Below are positions 12,901 to 20,600 of a DNA stretch of 64,000 nt, one piece after another (within the stretch, counting starts at the first letter, position 1; the number at the start of each line of letters is the position of its first letter). The position numbers were made by a program, and so were the translations under genes. The notes below the pieces were generated by a model. The model was not told where the DNA came from. It saw only the letters and a program-made list of their open reading frames with translations, and did not search any database. The DNA comes from Apoda limacodes. Its lineage: Eukaryota > Arthropoda > Insecta > Lepidoptera > Limacodidae. Location of the stretch: assembly GCA_946406115.1 (NCBI GenBank), contig OX291545.1:11422001-11486000 (forward strand), in the 5' to 3' direction.

Positions 12901-13694
12901 TTAAATTTTTAAGGATTTTGTCAGCAATCACAAACAAAAAGGCAAAATAAACAGTGTTCATAGTTCTGAGGCAGATGCCGCATTTGGAGTCCTGCAACGC
13001 TGCATAGTTAGTCCAAGCCTCTTCTTGATTTACAGAAATAATGGAATTGAAAACATTCTAAATCCAAATAGGACCATTATGGCAGTAGCCCTTTTCATAT
13101 ATGTAATAGTCAAATCATTAACAAACAAAAAAAAATATATAAAAAACATCCAGATAAAGTCATAACCTCCTTGTATTTTGAAGTCACTTAAAAAAAATCC
13201 GTAAAAAGCATATACCTGTATGCCTGATAAAGACCCCATACTGCAGCTGCACAATATATGCTGTCTCTTACACTACCCACATGGAGGTCTGAAGAGAGTA
13301 CTGGAAACAATCCAGTGATTGGGCTTTGGAATCTTAATAATTGTCTTTTTACTGTAAAACAAAATAAGTTTCTTAGTTGAAAAAATAAAATAAAACCATC
13401 TTGTGTTTTTAAAATCATCAATTATGCGCCCAAAATAGTCATAAAAACAAAATAATCTCTACATTTAATTTGTAGTATAAACTTTTATTGCAACAATTAC
13501 TTTGCTTAAAAATCATATTTCATAAAAAATGTCTAGAGTTTTATTAATACAGAGGTGTAAATGAATAAAAAAATACCAATAGCATAATATATATCCAATT
13601 GCCGAACCGTATCTTCATAATTAGAAATCTTGAGAAACTGTTGTGTGTTAATGTCATCAATACTACCCTGACGAATCATTATCTCTGGTAGTGT
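827..13694 (-). CDS. PHKB: Phosphorylase b kinase regulatory subunit beta-like gene, eight exons (partial; exon span)
   Basis: This is the regulatory beta-type subunit of phosphorylase kinase, the cytosolic complex that activates glycogen phosphorylase and so controls glycogen breakdown. Eight exons (13694-13577, 13351-13216, 11921-11639, 6027-5898, 5112-4961, 3925-3589, 2857-2768, 975-827) join in one reading frame of 465 codons with matching phases and GT-AG borders. Family motifs occur in the expected order: [108 protein letters not shown] and the tail P.YYYVP, which favours beta over alpha. This is the GH15-like N-terminal half; the C-terminal half lies beyond position 1. The first exon was not found. 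A full LINE lies antisense in the intron between 6028 and 11638. Confidence 0.93.
976..2767. other. PHKB intron, nothing recognised
   Basis: AT-rich intronic DNA with short A and T runs. I see no exon, RNA gene or clear mobile element with defined ends. Confidence 0.5.
2768..2857 (-). CDS. PHKB: PHKB exon, [10 protein letters not shown]
   Basis: 90 nt after TTTCAG, reading [20 protein letters not shown] then [10 protein letters not shown], ending A|GTAAGTAATT. The P.YYYVP motif is typical of the beta rather than the alpha subunit. The following Ser codon is completed by the exon at 975. Confidence 0.92.
2858..3588. repeat. PHKB intron with short lepidopteran repeat fragments
   Basis: Contains CACAGCGCCATCTGG near 3088 and a moderately GC-rich patch near 3400-3510 with repeat-like wording. 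Downstream, at 3961-4030, the phrase GTCCACTATTGGACGTAGGC is a common lepidopteran repeat end. No exon is evident. Confidence 0.45.
3589..3925 (-). CDS. PHKB: PHKB exon, [10 protein letters not shown] / LEDPNRRYY
   Basis: 337 nt after a TTTTTTAG acceptor. It encodes [56 protein letters not shown] and [20 protein letters not shown]. The donor is GGAG|GTAAAG, phase 1. This is the most strongly conserved exon of the gene in the window. Confidence 0.95.
4418..4860 (+). repeat. Interspersed repeat, copy 1 of a pair (other copy 26018-26350)
   Basis: This stretch shares, in the same order, AGAAAATTACTAA, TGTTACACACAATGTT, AAAAAGTTTTGGCT and AACGCGCGCTTT followed by GAGAAAAGTAAAATTT with the region at 26018-26350. 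Spacing varies, which suggests two old copies of one non-coding element. No ends or coding potential are clear. Confidence 0.65.
4961..5112 (-). CDS. PHKB: PHKB exon, [18 protein letters not shown]
   Basis: 152 nt encoding [20 protein letters not shown] then [15 protein letters not shown] and LPRESSSK, ending at a strong AAA|GTAAGTGG donor. It joins in frame to the previous exon (split Gly codon) and to the following one (phase 0). Confidence 0.94.
5340..5600. repeat. Lepidopteran interspersed repeat fragment in a PHKB intron
   Basis: The phrase CTTCCGGCTTCATCATCGGA followed by CCAGCTCTATGACATCAT is one I recognise from a repeat that is frequent in moth genomes. Ends are not resolved. Confidence 0.4.
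5898..6027 (-). CDS. PHKB: PHKB exon, [20 protein letters not shown]
   Basis: 130 nt after a TTTTAG acceptor, encoding [20 protein letters not shown] then [20 protein letters not shown], ending ATA G|GTATG. Phase 0 start and phase 1 end both fit the neighbouring exons. Too short in any single ORF to be seen without splicing. Confidence 0.93.
7024..7770. repeat. Large imperfect inverted repeat with a partial tandem copy (foldback)
   Basis: About 240 bp at 7024-7265 reads nearly the same as the reverse complement of about 7515-7770. Shared blocks include AAGTGTGAGAC, AAATTACCGGTACAACGCCA and GTTGTTTTTGTTCTATCGT. Between the arms, 7265-7385 repeats part of the left arm in direct orientation (GTGTGAACTCTAAAGTATAA, AGTGTGAGACGG, AGCGCCATCTAGC). 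The unit belongs to the GCCATCTAG repeat group of Lepidoptera. It lies in the PHKB intron just before the full LINE. Confidence 0.75.
7800..7872 (+). repeat. GTTCCGTACC-family repeat end
   Basis: Reads CAGAACCCTCGGTGCGCGAG then TCCAACTCGCACTTGGCAGG, the terminal segment of a repeat family scattered through lepidopteran genomes. Other pieces in this window are near 6530-6580, 24250-24445, 28205-28265, 47865-47945 and 51234-51660. Confidence 0.65.
7975..8582 (+). promoter_or_regulatory. LINE-A 5' leader (likely internal promoter region)
   Basis: About 600 bp of relatively GC-rich leader, shared with the copy at 20823-21285 from its first bases. LINEs of this type carry an internal promoter in the leader; no specific box is identified here. 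A short frame at 8058-8309 is partly kept in the other copy ([24 protein letters not shown]), which may be chance or a small upstream ORF. Confidence 0.5.
8583..11549 (+). CDS. LINE-A endonuclease/reverse transcriptase polyprotein (988 aa)
   Basis: This enzyme would nick target DNA and copy its own RNA into the nick (target-primed reverse transcription). From the N-terminus: a basic start (MARNRKKKR); an apurinic-type endonuclease domain with TET near residues 51-53, GDFNAHH near 158-164 and SSDHC near 231-235; then the reverse-transcriptase core from about residue 475 ([63 protein letters not shown] near 663, catalytic YADD near 693-696, ILGVDISSD). The C-terminal region ends SVHRLR. No frameshift or stop breaks it. 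There is no separate gag-like ORF upstream and no RNase H motif that I can see. The start is the first ATG of the long frame, in an AAAATGGCC context. Confidence 0.95.
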   Translation: MARNRKKKRVLTAVTPSTYNVDFCNIRGIHANLNAVHHHLETAQPTIIFLTETQISCPADTSYLRYPGYKLEHNFLSRAGVCMFVREDICCRRLHSLEDRDLSILWVRVDHGGHTRIYACLYRSHSGDTDVTRLFTHLSLTTDKVLEQYPTAEVVILGDFNAHHREWLSSRTNNYAGISAHEFALTYGFSQLVLSPTRIPDIEDHTSSLLDLLLTTRPDGYSVSVDAPLGSSDHCLIRTRLSCTQPDPSGPTNWRRVWHYKSADWDGLREFYASYPWRQICYSSEDPDVCAAAVTETILAGMECFIPNLRVAAGVKKRPWFNRPCREAKILKQTAYEAWTTARNNKDPNISELKRKLNAASRFSKKATARAKFQFIGKIGGRLASYPSGSRAFWSLAKAAEGNFCQSSLPPLRKTDGDLAHSAKEKADLLGSLFASNSNVNDEGAVPPTLPWCGKTMPEITITQREVRRALLSLDVHKSSGPDGIPAVVLKQCAPELCPVLTRLFTLSYHTRQFPSSWKTANVHPVPKKGDRSDPSNYRPIAITSLLSKVMERVINTQLLRYLEKHDLISDRQYGFRHGRSTGDLLVYLTHRWALAIESQGEALACSLDIAKAFDRVWHRGLLSKLPSYGVPEGLCKWVASFLSGRSIRAVVDGSCSDSMDINAGVPQGSVLSPTLFLLHINDMLDINNIHCYADDSTGDAYYTGRASIPRSVVEEKREELVSQIEIGLSKVSDWGRENLVRFNPSKTQVCAFTAKKTPFTVVPQFQNTPLSISKSIGILGVDISSDVQFRDHLLGKVKLASKKLGVLNRAKQYFTSGQRLLLYKSQVRPHMEYCCHLWAGAPGYQLGPFDSVQRRAVRIVDDPKLTCGIEPLSLRRDFASLCVFYRLYNGLCSEELFEMMPTATFYHRTARHRQGIHSHTLEPKWSRTVRFQRNFLRRTLGLWNELPAKVFSKDYSMGFFKKEVIRFLKGRQRASDAPGVASVHRLR
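11639..11921 (-). CDS. PHKB: PHKB exon, RRIDDDRGK / [12 protein letters not shown]
   Basis: 283 nt encoding [20 protein letters not shown] and [20 protein letters not shown], ending [14 protein letters not shown]. The donor is only about 15 bp from the A-tail of the antisense LINE at 7975-11622, so on the transcript the intron starts with GTAAGTGATTATATA followed by a T-run. Confidence 0.94.
12481..12700. mobile_element. MITE-like element with terminal inverted repeats
   Basis: About 220 bp in a PHKB intron. The left end reads GGTGCGTTCCAAATC and the right end, reverse complemented, GCTATGTTCCAAATC. CTAGG occurs on both sides (12476-12480 and 12701-12705), which could be a target duplication of 3 to 5 bp. 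It has no coding potential. Its terminal sequence resembles that of the element at 16829-17325. Confidence 0.7.
13216..13351 (-). CDS. PHKB: PHKB exon, QSPITGLFP / [14 protein letters not shown]
   Basis: 136 nt between a TTTTACAG acceptor and an AG|GTATAT donor. It encodes [17 protein letters not shown] and [20 protein letters not shown], among the best conserved segments of phosphorylase kinase regulatory subunits. It ends in phase 2 and the Arg codon is completed by the 11921 exon. Confidence 0.93.
13577..13694 (-). CDS. PHKB: PHKB exon (first one found; 39 codons + 1 nt)
   Basis: Opens after a TTTTTTTGCAG acceptor and reads [16 protein letters not shown] then [15 protein letters not shown], the N-terminal repeat seen in beta subunits (Y..TV..L..YY.I). 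It ends at G|GTATTT in phase 1, which completes a Val codon with the next exon. The real start codon must lie in an exon further upstream (higher coordinates) that I could not identify. Confidence 0.9.
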
Positions 13695-15109
13695 CTGCAA
13701 AAAAATTGTTTCTTTCAGTCATGTCTATATTTATATGACTAAATACTAGTGTTCCTCAAAAACACCCTTCAAGGTCAAGGTGGTTAAGCCTCTTTTTTTC
13801 CACTCAAATAATTATACCTAATTAAATAATGGGGCCTGTTTCGTTTCCTGTGTGAAGGATTGCCACCAAAACAATCTGTAATGATTTAATTATTGTAGAC
13901 TTACTTGATCTTAATCTTAATAATTTATTGGCTATCATAGATTAAAGCCAGTATATATGGTGAAATATTAGGGTAGCGATCCGTCTCCACCACCACAAGA
14001 AACCACGGCTTTGTGCGTGCGATGGTTTTTTTTTACCCTTAATAACAAAAGGACCGGTACATAGTATTTGACAATTGACAGAGCCGTGTTCAAAAACTCA
14101 TACTACCGGCACTCACAGGGTGTATTTGACAGTGTTGCCAGATGAATTCGGGTTCAAGTCTCCAAAAATTTGCTGCTTAGTAGCCTAAAATCGCCCAACG
14201 TTTTCTTTTGAAAAGAAGACTAATATCACCCAATTTTAAGTAATATAGCCCAAGTGGTTATATTTATTAGTTATCTACTAACTAATCTACACATAAAAGT
14301 AATTTTTCTTATAATAAATAAAACAACATACTATGAAAAAAATGAGAAGTGCGTATTTATGTATTGTAATAATATCTATGTCTATCATTATCACAAAATC
14401 ATTTTGAGATCGTTTTTTGTACTCAACAATAATATTAAGAAAATTTTACACATTAACAAAAATAAAAATATAAACTATAGTAATAAAACTTGAGAAGAAA
14501 TGGCTTAATTTATTATTTATCACCTATTAATAGAACCATTTCATCTAAAATACCTCCATTATCATCATCACCATTTGCAGGCGATGAGCTGGAGGTTCTA
14601 GCAGCTGCTGTCGAAGTGTCTGCAGCTTTCGGGTACAAAATTTTTCATTGGTGCAGTTTCACCATTTCATCTGTGGGAATGTGTTATCGATTTTGCGTGT
14701 TTTTCAAAGTTTATTTTATGTGCAAGCAACGATGTTCTACATAATTTACAATAGGCTTCACCTTTGCCAGCATCAATCAAGTCCTTTCATGCACGAGTTA
14801 GCCTATCTAAAAAAGAAAACTGTTTTAGAACGTTTAACGTCATTTATGCAATAAGTAATGTACTTACTAGTAACACTGGCATGCAGGTACTTACTTTTAA
14901 AGATAGGATTTTTTTCTCATTCATCCCTATAATGTTTCACATATTTCCCGTGTTTTCCCATATTAAATGAACGCAATGTTGTAAACCAATCCTTTTACTG
15001 ACACAAAACTTTCTTTTTTCAACCCAAACTCAGTAGGTAACAATTTACAAGAAAATTAGAACGTCGAGCGACGAACGAAGTCTCTTCGGTCGCGTTTAAA
15101 AAAGCCGCG

Positions 15110-15397
15110 TTCCAGCGACCGACATTTAGCACATCCAATACAATGAGCTTAATGCTCTCAATGCGCGCATTCAATCGTTTCAAGCGACTAAAACTGAAAG
15201 CGCTCAATGCGCATTATGGCGGCGCTTCCGGTACGCATTTATTTTATTGACTGCAGATGGTCAGGAGCTAGGGAAGTGGATGCGCTGTCAAAATAGTGAG
15301 AGGTCATTTTGTTTGTTTACATATGAAACAAGCGTGCAACAGAATTATGGCCTTATGGTCAATGCGACGTCATAGCGCTCAATATCGGTCGCTGGAA
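15110..15397 (+). repeat. MITE-like element, member of a three-copy family
   Basis: Bounded by TTCCAGCGACCGACATT (15110) and its near reverse complement AATATCGGTCGCTGGAA (15381-15397). The interior shares GTGGATGCGCTGTCAAA and nearby text with 42390-42610 (same strand) and with the reverse complement of 16890-17060. No coding potential. Confidence 0.6.
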
Positions 15398-16019
15398 AGT
15401 GGCTAATGTTACTCTACTCTACCGTACTCTATAGTTTCATGGTGTCTCTTTCCATGCCGTAGTACCTATAATGAATTTACTAGCATGCTCTTTGTTTTAC
15501 CAGGTATAGAGTTGCCGGTAACAATTTTTAAGCACCCGTGTATGTACAATAAAAAATGACTTGCAAACTATGGCAAAAAAAATCGCGCATTTTTTATTCC
15601 AAAGTAGCCTAAATGGCGACTGGTCACCGATCGTAATTTTTAGTCGCCCAGACTAACTTTAGACTTTCGTATCTGCCTACAGCGCCAAAATGGCGTTAGT
15701 CAAGTAAGCACAAAAAATTTTTGACAGCAGCCCGTCCATTGGGTAGTAATAGAAGTCAGTGGTTACACACCATTAAGAGAGAATACAATTTATGGTGCCA
15801 ATAATACAAACTAGTAATAGTGGATTTTCACTCAATATCGGCATCAAATAACAAAAATAAAAAGAGACTCCTTAAATTTAGGTATGAGCACTAGAAGAAA
15901 AAAGTCTATTAAAAACTAAAATCTTAGATAATTTACATTGTAAATATTGCAATAGTTTTATGACATCAGTAATGCCTCTTCATTAAAAAGTGCGAGATTG
16001 TGAATCGAGGTAAATGTTT

Positions 16020-16325
16020 TCTTGCCAGCCTTCATAGGTCCCCACTGTTGGAGCACGGCCTTCCCTCATAAGCGAGGGTGATTTGAGCCATAGGCCACAC
16101 GCGGGACCAGTGCGGATTGTGGTCTTAACATTTATCTTTTTTATTTGACGTTTGCAGGTTTCCTCACGATGTTTTCCTTCACCGAAAATCCAGTGGTGTG
16201 AATAAATAAATCAGTGTACTTGAGAAATTAAGAAAAGACTCATTGGTACCCGCCGACCCCGAGGTTCGAACCTCCACCATTTGGGACGTGAAGTGAAATC
16301 TAAACCCCTCGGCCACCACCGACTT
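16020..16325 (-). mobile_element. tRNA-derived SINE
   Basis: On the minus strand the head reads GTGGCCGAGGGGTTTAGATT (A-box-like) and GGTTCGAACCT (B-box, plus positions 16262-16272). It is followed by the body with a phrase (plus strand GCAGGTTTCCTCACGATGTT) that is widespread in moth genomes. The tRNA-like head does not fold as a complete tRNA gene and is attached to a repeat body, so this is a SINE. Confidence 0.75.
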
Positions 16326-16828
16326 TACCAAGTAGGTACTGCTAACGTATTTAACGCGCTACCCACCTAAACTATGTACTTATATACTCGAATAGCTCTA
16401 ATGAACAACGTTTGCAAACGACAGCATCTTCATCAATGAAGAAACTAGACTTTTGTTACTAAAAGTGTTTATTAAATTAATGATTGGTCCAATAATTTTC
16501 AGTGTAGGTACATAAAACTAAAGTAATAGTTTTAATGAATATCAATAACAACTAACACATTTTCGTATAAAACTATAGATTAGCCTAGATTTTATTGAAG
16601 AAAATACAGATGTTTTTTCAAAACAGAAAGAATATACCTACCGTGGTTACCTATTAAATAATAATATTGTGTTATATTTTTATGTGAAAAGGCAGAAATG
16701 AAAATTAACAGAATAAAATATTTGAATCAAGAATACAGAACGGGATTGATTGTTTAACATAGATGTAAACCAACATAGACACCATGGAATATATAGTCTA
16801 TATTTTTAACAATACCCCATAGTTAATC

Positions 16829-17325
16829 TATGGTGCGTTCTATTGACATTGAGAGCTATGACACCGAATAGGCATTGAAATCGTTCTGTTCACTAAATGT
16901 AAACAAAACAATATGGCCGTTCACTAATTGACACCGCACCTACCTCCCGAGCATGTCCAGCCAAAGCGTTGAATGCGGTCCGGAAGTGACGTCGTAGCGC
17001 ATTAATTTTTGATCAACAGGACGATCGAATGTGCACATAGACAGCATTGAGTGCATTTATTGAGTACAATGCTTGTCAACAAAACGCCCCTATATTTGTA
17101 TTACGTGGTTGGCGATGGACTAAACCCTCTTCAAAGGTCAAAGATTTTTTATGGTTCGTGGCTCGATCGTACTTATATAAGTGGCGTTTTGGCGACATTT
17201 TATGTCAATAATCCAACCAAAGAGAAGTAACCAAGATTTGTACAGTGTGTCACACAAAATTTATGTCTTTTTGCCTTGGCTGGATTATAATATTAAACGC
17301 ATTTAGCAGTGAACAGAACGCACCT
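16829..17325 (-). mobile_element. DNA transposon-like element, terminal repeats GGTGCGTTC
   Basis: Starts TAT-GGTGCGTTCTATTGAC and ends in a near reverse complement (GTGAACAGAACGCACC-TAT), so the ends are about 13-16 bp inverted repeats flanked by TAT on both sides. The interior is the reverse-complement relative of 42390-42610 and 15110-15397. No transposase frame is seen, so it is non-autonomous. It lies within 300 bp upstream of the possible CYLD first exon. Confidence 0.65.
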
Positions 17326-17615
17326 ATAGTTCCCAAAACATGGCGCTGGCAAAATATATTTATACCAAGTATGATTGCCATTTGAAAAGAAAGTCATCAA
17401 ATGTTGATAAAAAGCAAATCCCACAAATAAGCAATTACCTCTTTATATGTTTTTGCTATAAATATATTGTACATGTAATATATTATTAACTAAGCAGAAA
17501 AGAGGTGAGCTAAGTCACCAATTTTCGACATTGTTGGTACTAATTAAATTGAAGTATTGTATTTTCGTGAAATACATAATTTGTTTAGTAAACATTCCTG
17601 AATCTACTTAGTGAA

Positions 17616-17660
17616 ATGACTGATGAAATAGATGAAGAAGCCTCCAGCAGAAACACTCAG
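17616..17660 (+). CDS. CYLD: Possible CYLD first coding exon (15 codons)
   Basis: ATG ACT GAT followed by an acidic start [15 protein letters not shown], then CAG|GTTTTT. It ends in phase 0, which fits the phase 0 start of the exon at 25121. The donor is weak and no homology anchors it, so it is a candidate only. If right, the first intron is about 7.5 kb and carries LINE, Polinton-like and other debris. Confidence 0.4.
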
Positions 17661-20600
17661 GTTTTTGGCACAAAAATCTTTGTCATACTAACACTCGGGC
17701 TAAGAATTCGTGAAGTTACACCACTATTTATTCTTGATAACAAGGCCATATACTAACAGATTTTTTGTGGTGTGTTTTAATTAACTTATCATAGTTATAT
17801 GTTTATCACATCCTGACCCTGAATATATGCCTAGCATGCTATATTGAGCAATCTTTATGTTTTGCAAATTACCTACAGGTGAACCCAGCAATGAAGAAGT
17901 GGTTGTAGGGTTTAACTTAGGCTAGGATAGCTTTGTTTTAAAAATGTTTGTCAGTGTCAGCAGTTAAAAGTTTTTTTTTGTTATTATTATTCAGTAATAT
18001 ATTACTGCCTCTTAATATCATGTCAAGCTCTCAACATGCAGTATGTAACAAACTTGTCCTAGCCTGAACTGCCAAAATGTGAGAAAAGCATACTTTAATT
18101 ACTTTCATTATATTGTAGCTTAGGAACATGCCATAGCTGCAGATAGACAGAATATTTCAGCTTCAAAAACATGCAATTCATACTGTTGCAGGAACTATTT
18201 AAAACTCTTAAAACTAATACTTTTTTATCTGTGTGCATATTTGAAGCAATAAAAGGTGAACTCTACATCATTCAGTCCTCTTCCCGTGGCGCACATCATC
18301 CATATAGTTAAAAAACAACTTTCTCTCTCAATCCCGAACTAGAATGGCAAAATCAGATAAGTCCCTAAAAGTCTATTCTAATAATCTTCCTCAAAAAGAT
18401 TGAAATAAAAAATAGATAAAAAGTTGGTGGTGTAAATTTAATTCATATAGGAACAACATACTAAATCCAGCTGTAGGTACTGGTCTTACTGTCTTTTTCT
18501 TATTAACTTTATGCTCAAAAGTTCACCTTAATTATTTTTTTCAATTATTTAATTCTAATTTTATTTTGTTTAACCAAAAGTTTTATTATCCAGAGATTTT
18601 ATTTACTTAATTTGGCATCCCTAATTATACTGCTAATGATGATACTATCCAAGTGACACACGTGAAAAGATAGTAAATGTAAGTAAGTGAAATTGAAAGA
18701 AGTTCTTCAACCTGGGGCCAAAACATTACACCTACTAGAAAAATAGTTCAATATTAGTTCTTCACATCCTAATTATTTTGTATCTGGTTTTTGTGTACAA
18801 AATAGATAAGTAGTCAGTTTCAGGCATAGATTCAACAAAAAAACTAAATATTTTGTTCGGCCCTTAAAGTTGGTGTGATGTTGATACCCTGACTTTGGAT
18901 GATATCTTCATGGCTTTAGCTATGCAGCCTCAAAGTAGTTGCCAATCTATAGATCTGCCTTGTTTGGTTTGTTGGCCATCCACAATGGGCAATTTTCTTC
19001 ACTTTATATGAAGGGATTCCACTGTTTAGGATATAGGTATTTTGAAGAGCAACAGAATGCCAAAAATGCAATGCAATCTGCCATTTGACTACTTTTTGTG
19101 TTGGAAAACAACTTTTATGCATAAATACAATGAAGACTTCGAAAGTTAGAACTAAAGATGTAAGGCGGTTTCATATGAATTCAACCAGTTGAAAACTATA
19201 GTTTTTTTAAAAAACACTGGGCAGTATTTACTATGTTATCAAATTCTCCATCCCATGGAGCAGCAAAATATTTTTTGTTGATTTTTTTATTTTATAATTT
19301 TTGATGGCATGGTGAAGCAATGATTCAGAAAACCTCCTGGAAAAGAGAAAATACTTTCTGCAGGCTGGCATAGGGTCTGGGACCGGAATAGGGTCCTAGG
19401 ATAGGTCATGAGATTTTTTTTTATATATACTAGCGAGCTAAAAAACTTCATAGTGTTATGCAGCTTTTGAATAGAAATACGTAGATGTACATTGAGAAAC
19501 ACGTTTTTGTGATCAGCACCAGTTGTATGTAGAGACGGCAGCACATGGTTACTTGTTTGCCATGATTGATGGTGCAGAGAAAGTTGTCAGTAGACGGTAG
19601 AGAGGAGGCTCCTACTACTTTGGGAACACGGGTTCCCTGAGATCTCTTTTGGAGAAAGCCACCAATATACCGTTAAATGTGCAAGGCTATGGATGCAAGA
19701 CTGCCATAATGGTAGTCCAGAAACACACCTGAACACAACTATAGCAATCTCTTTTGCTATAAAATTACGTGCAACCTACACTGCCAGCTCTTAGTCTTAT
19801 CATGTATGGACAATGACTTCTGTTCTTTCCATCTGACTTGCCAGCTATTTAGTTAGCCAGTTATTTATTAGTATATTAGTTATTAGCTGCAATAATGTGT
19901 TTGTTCTAACTTTAAACTTAAATTTATTATCAGGTCATATTTATGCATATAATATATACTTGTGCAATATATCAATTATGTTACAAAAAAAAAATATTAG
20001 TACTTTAAAATTTTTGTTTTTATTACTATTATTATATTTTTTAGTAAGTTTGTATGTAGGTATTTATTCGTTAAGTATTCCTTTTGATTATTATATTTGT
20101 CATATCATAATAAAAAGATTCTTTTTATGCAGTCAATAGATATTTTAAACTTCTTGTTTTACTTTTTCTTCTAATGTCGCTGATAGTCTAGACATTGTTT
20201 TGGAGTTTGGAATTGGGTTCTTATTGAAAATCAGCACTGTTCATCAGCGGGTTCCTTTAGCAAATGCAGAGTCGTGGACCTATTTGTTGCTACAAATTTG
20301 TAACAATTTCTAATTGTCAATAATGTTAATTTCCTTTTTAATTATCATAATATGTAAATGAAATGTATTTTTTTTGTGTGAATTTATAGTGATGTTTTGT
20401 TGTCAAGTAGCAACAATAAACTTATTTTCTTCTTCTTCTAAAGTTTAGGATTCGTTGTATGGGTAATTGCATGGAATCAGGGTAACTTTTAGAAACAAAT
20501 TGTCTTAAAATGTTTTAGATGCTGGTGCAGTTCTTATTCATGTATGTGATGGGTGATTCATTCAATATGTCATATTCAAAATAACCAGTCAATTTATATA

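Larger units (their letters stand above)
13695..17615. other. Region between PHKB and CYLD 5' parts; likely holds divergent 5' ends
   Basis: PHKB is read leftwards and CYLD rightwards from here, so PHKB exon 1 and perhaps both promoters should lie in or near this stretch. I could not fix a transcription start for either. Much of it is repeat: unidentified lepidopteran repeat text at 13980-14220 and 15580-15740, related foldback elements at 15110-15397 and 16829-17325, and a minus-strand SINE at 16020-16325. The open frames at 14254-14970 are AT-rich and unconvincing. Confidence 0.45.

Noticed and set aside
14254..14970. Several overlapping plus-strand frames
   Set aside because: They are AT-rich with long Asn/Lys/Ile runs, have no motif, and lie in repeat-rich DNA between two genes.
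15019..15207. Minus-strand frame as PHKB exon 1
   Set aside because: It overlaps a MITE-like repeat with copies elsewhere in the window and has no fitting donor.
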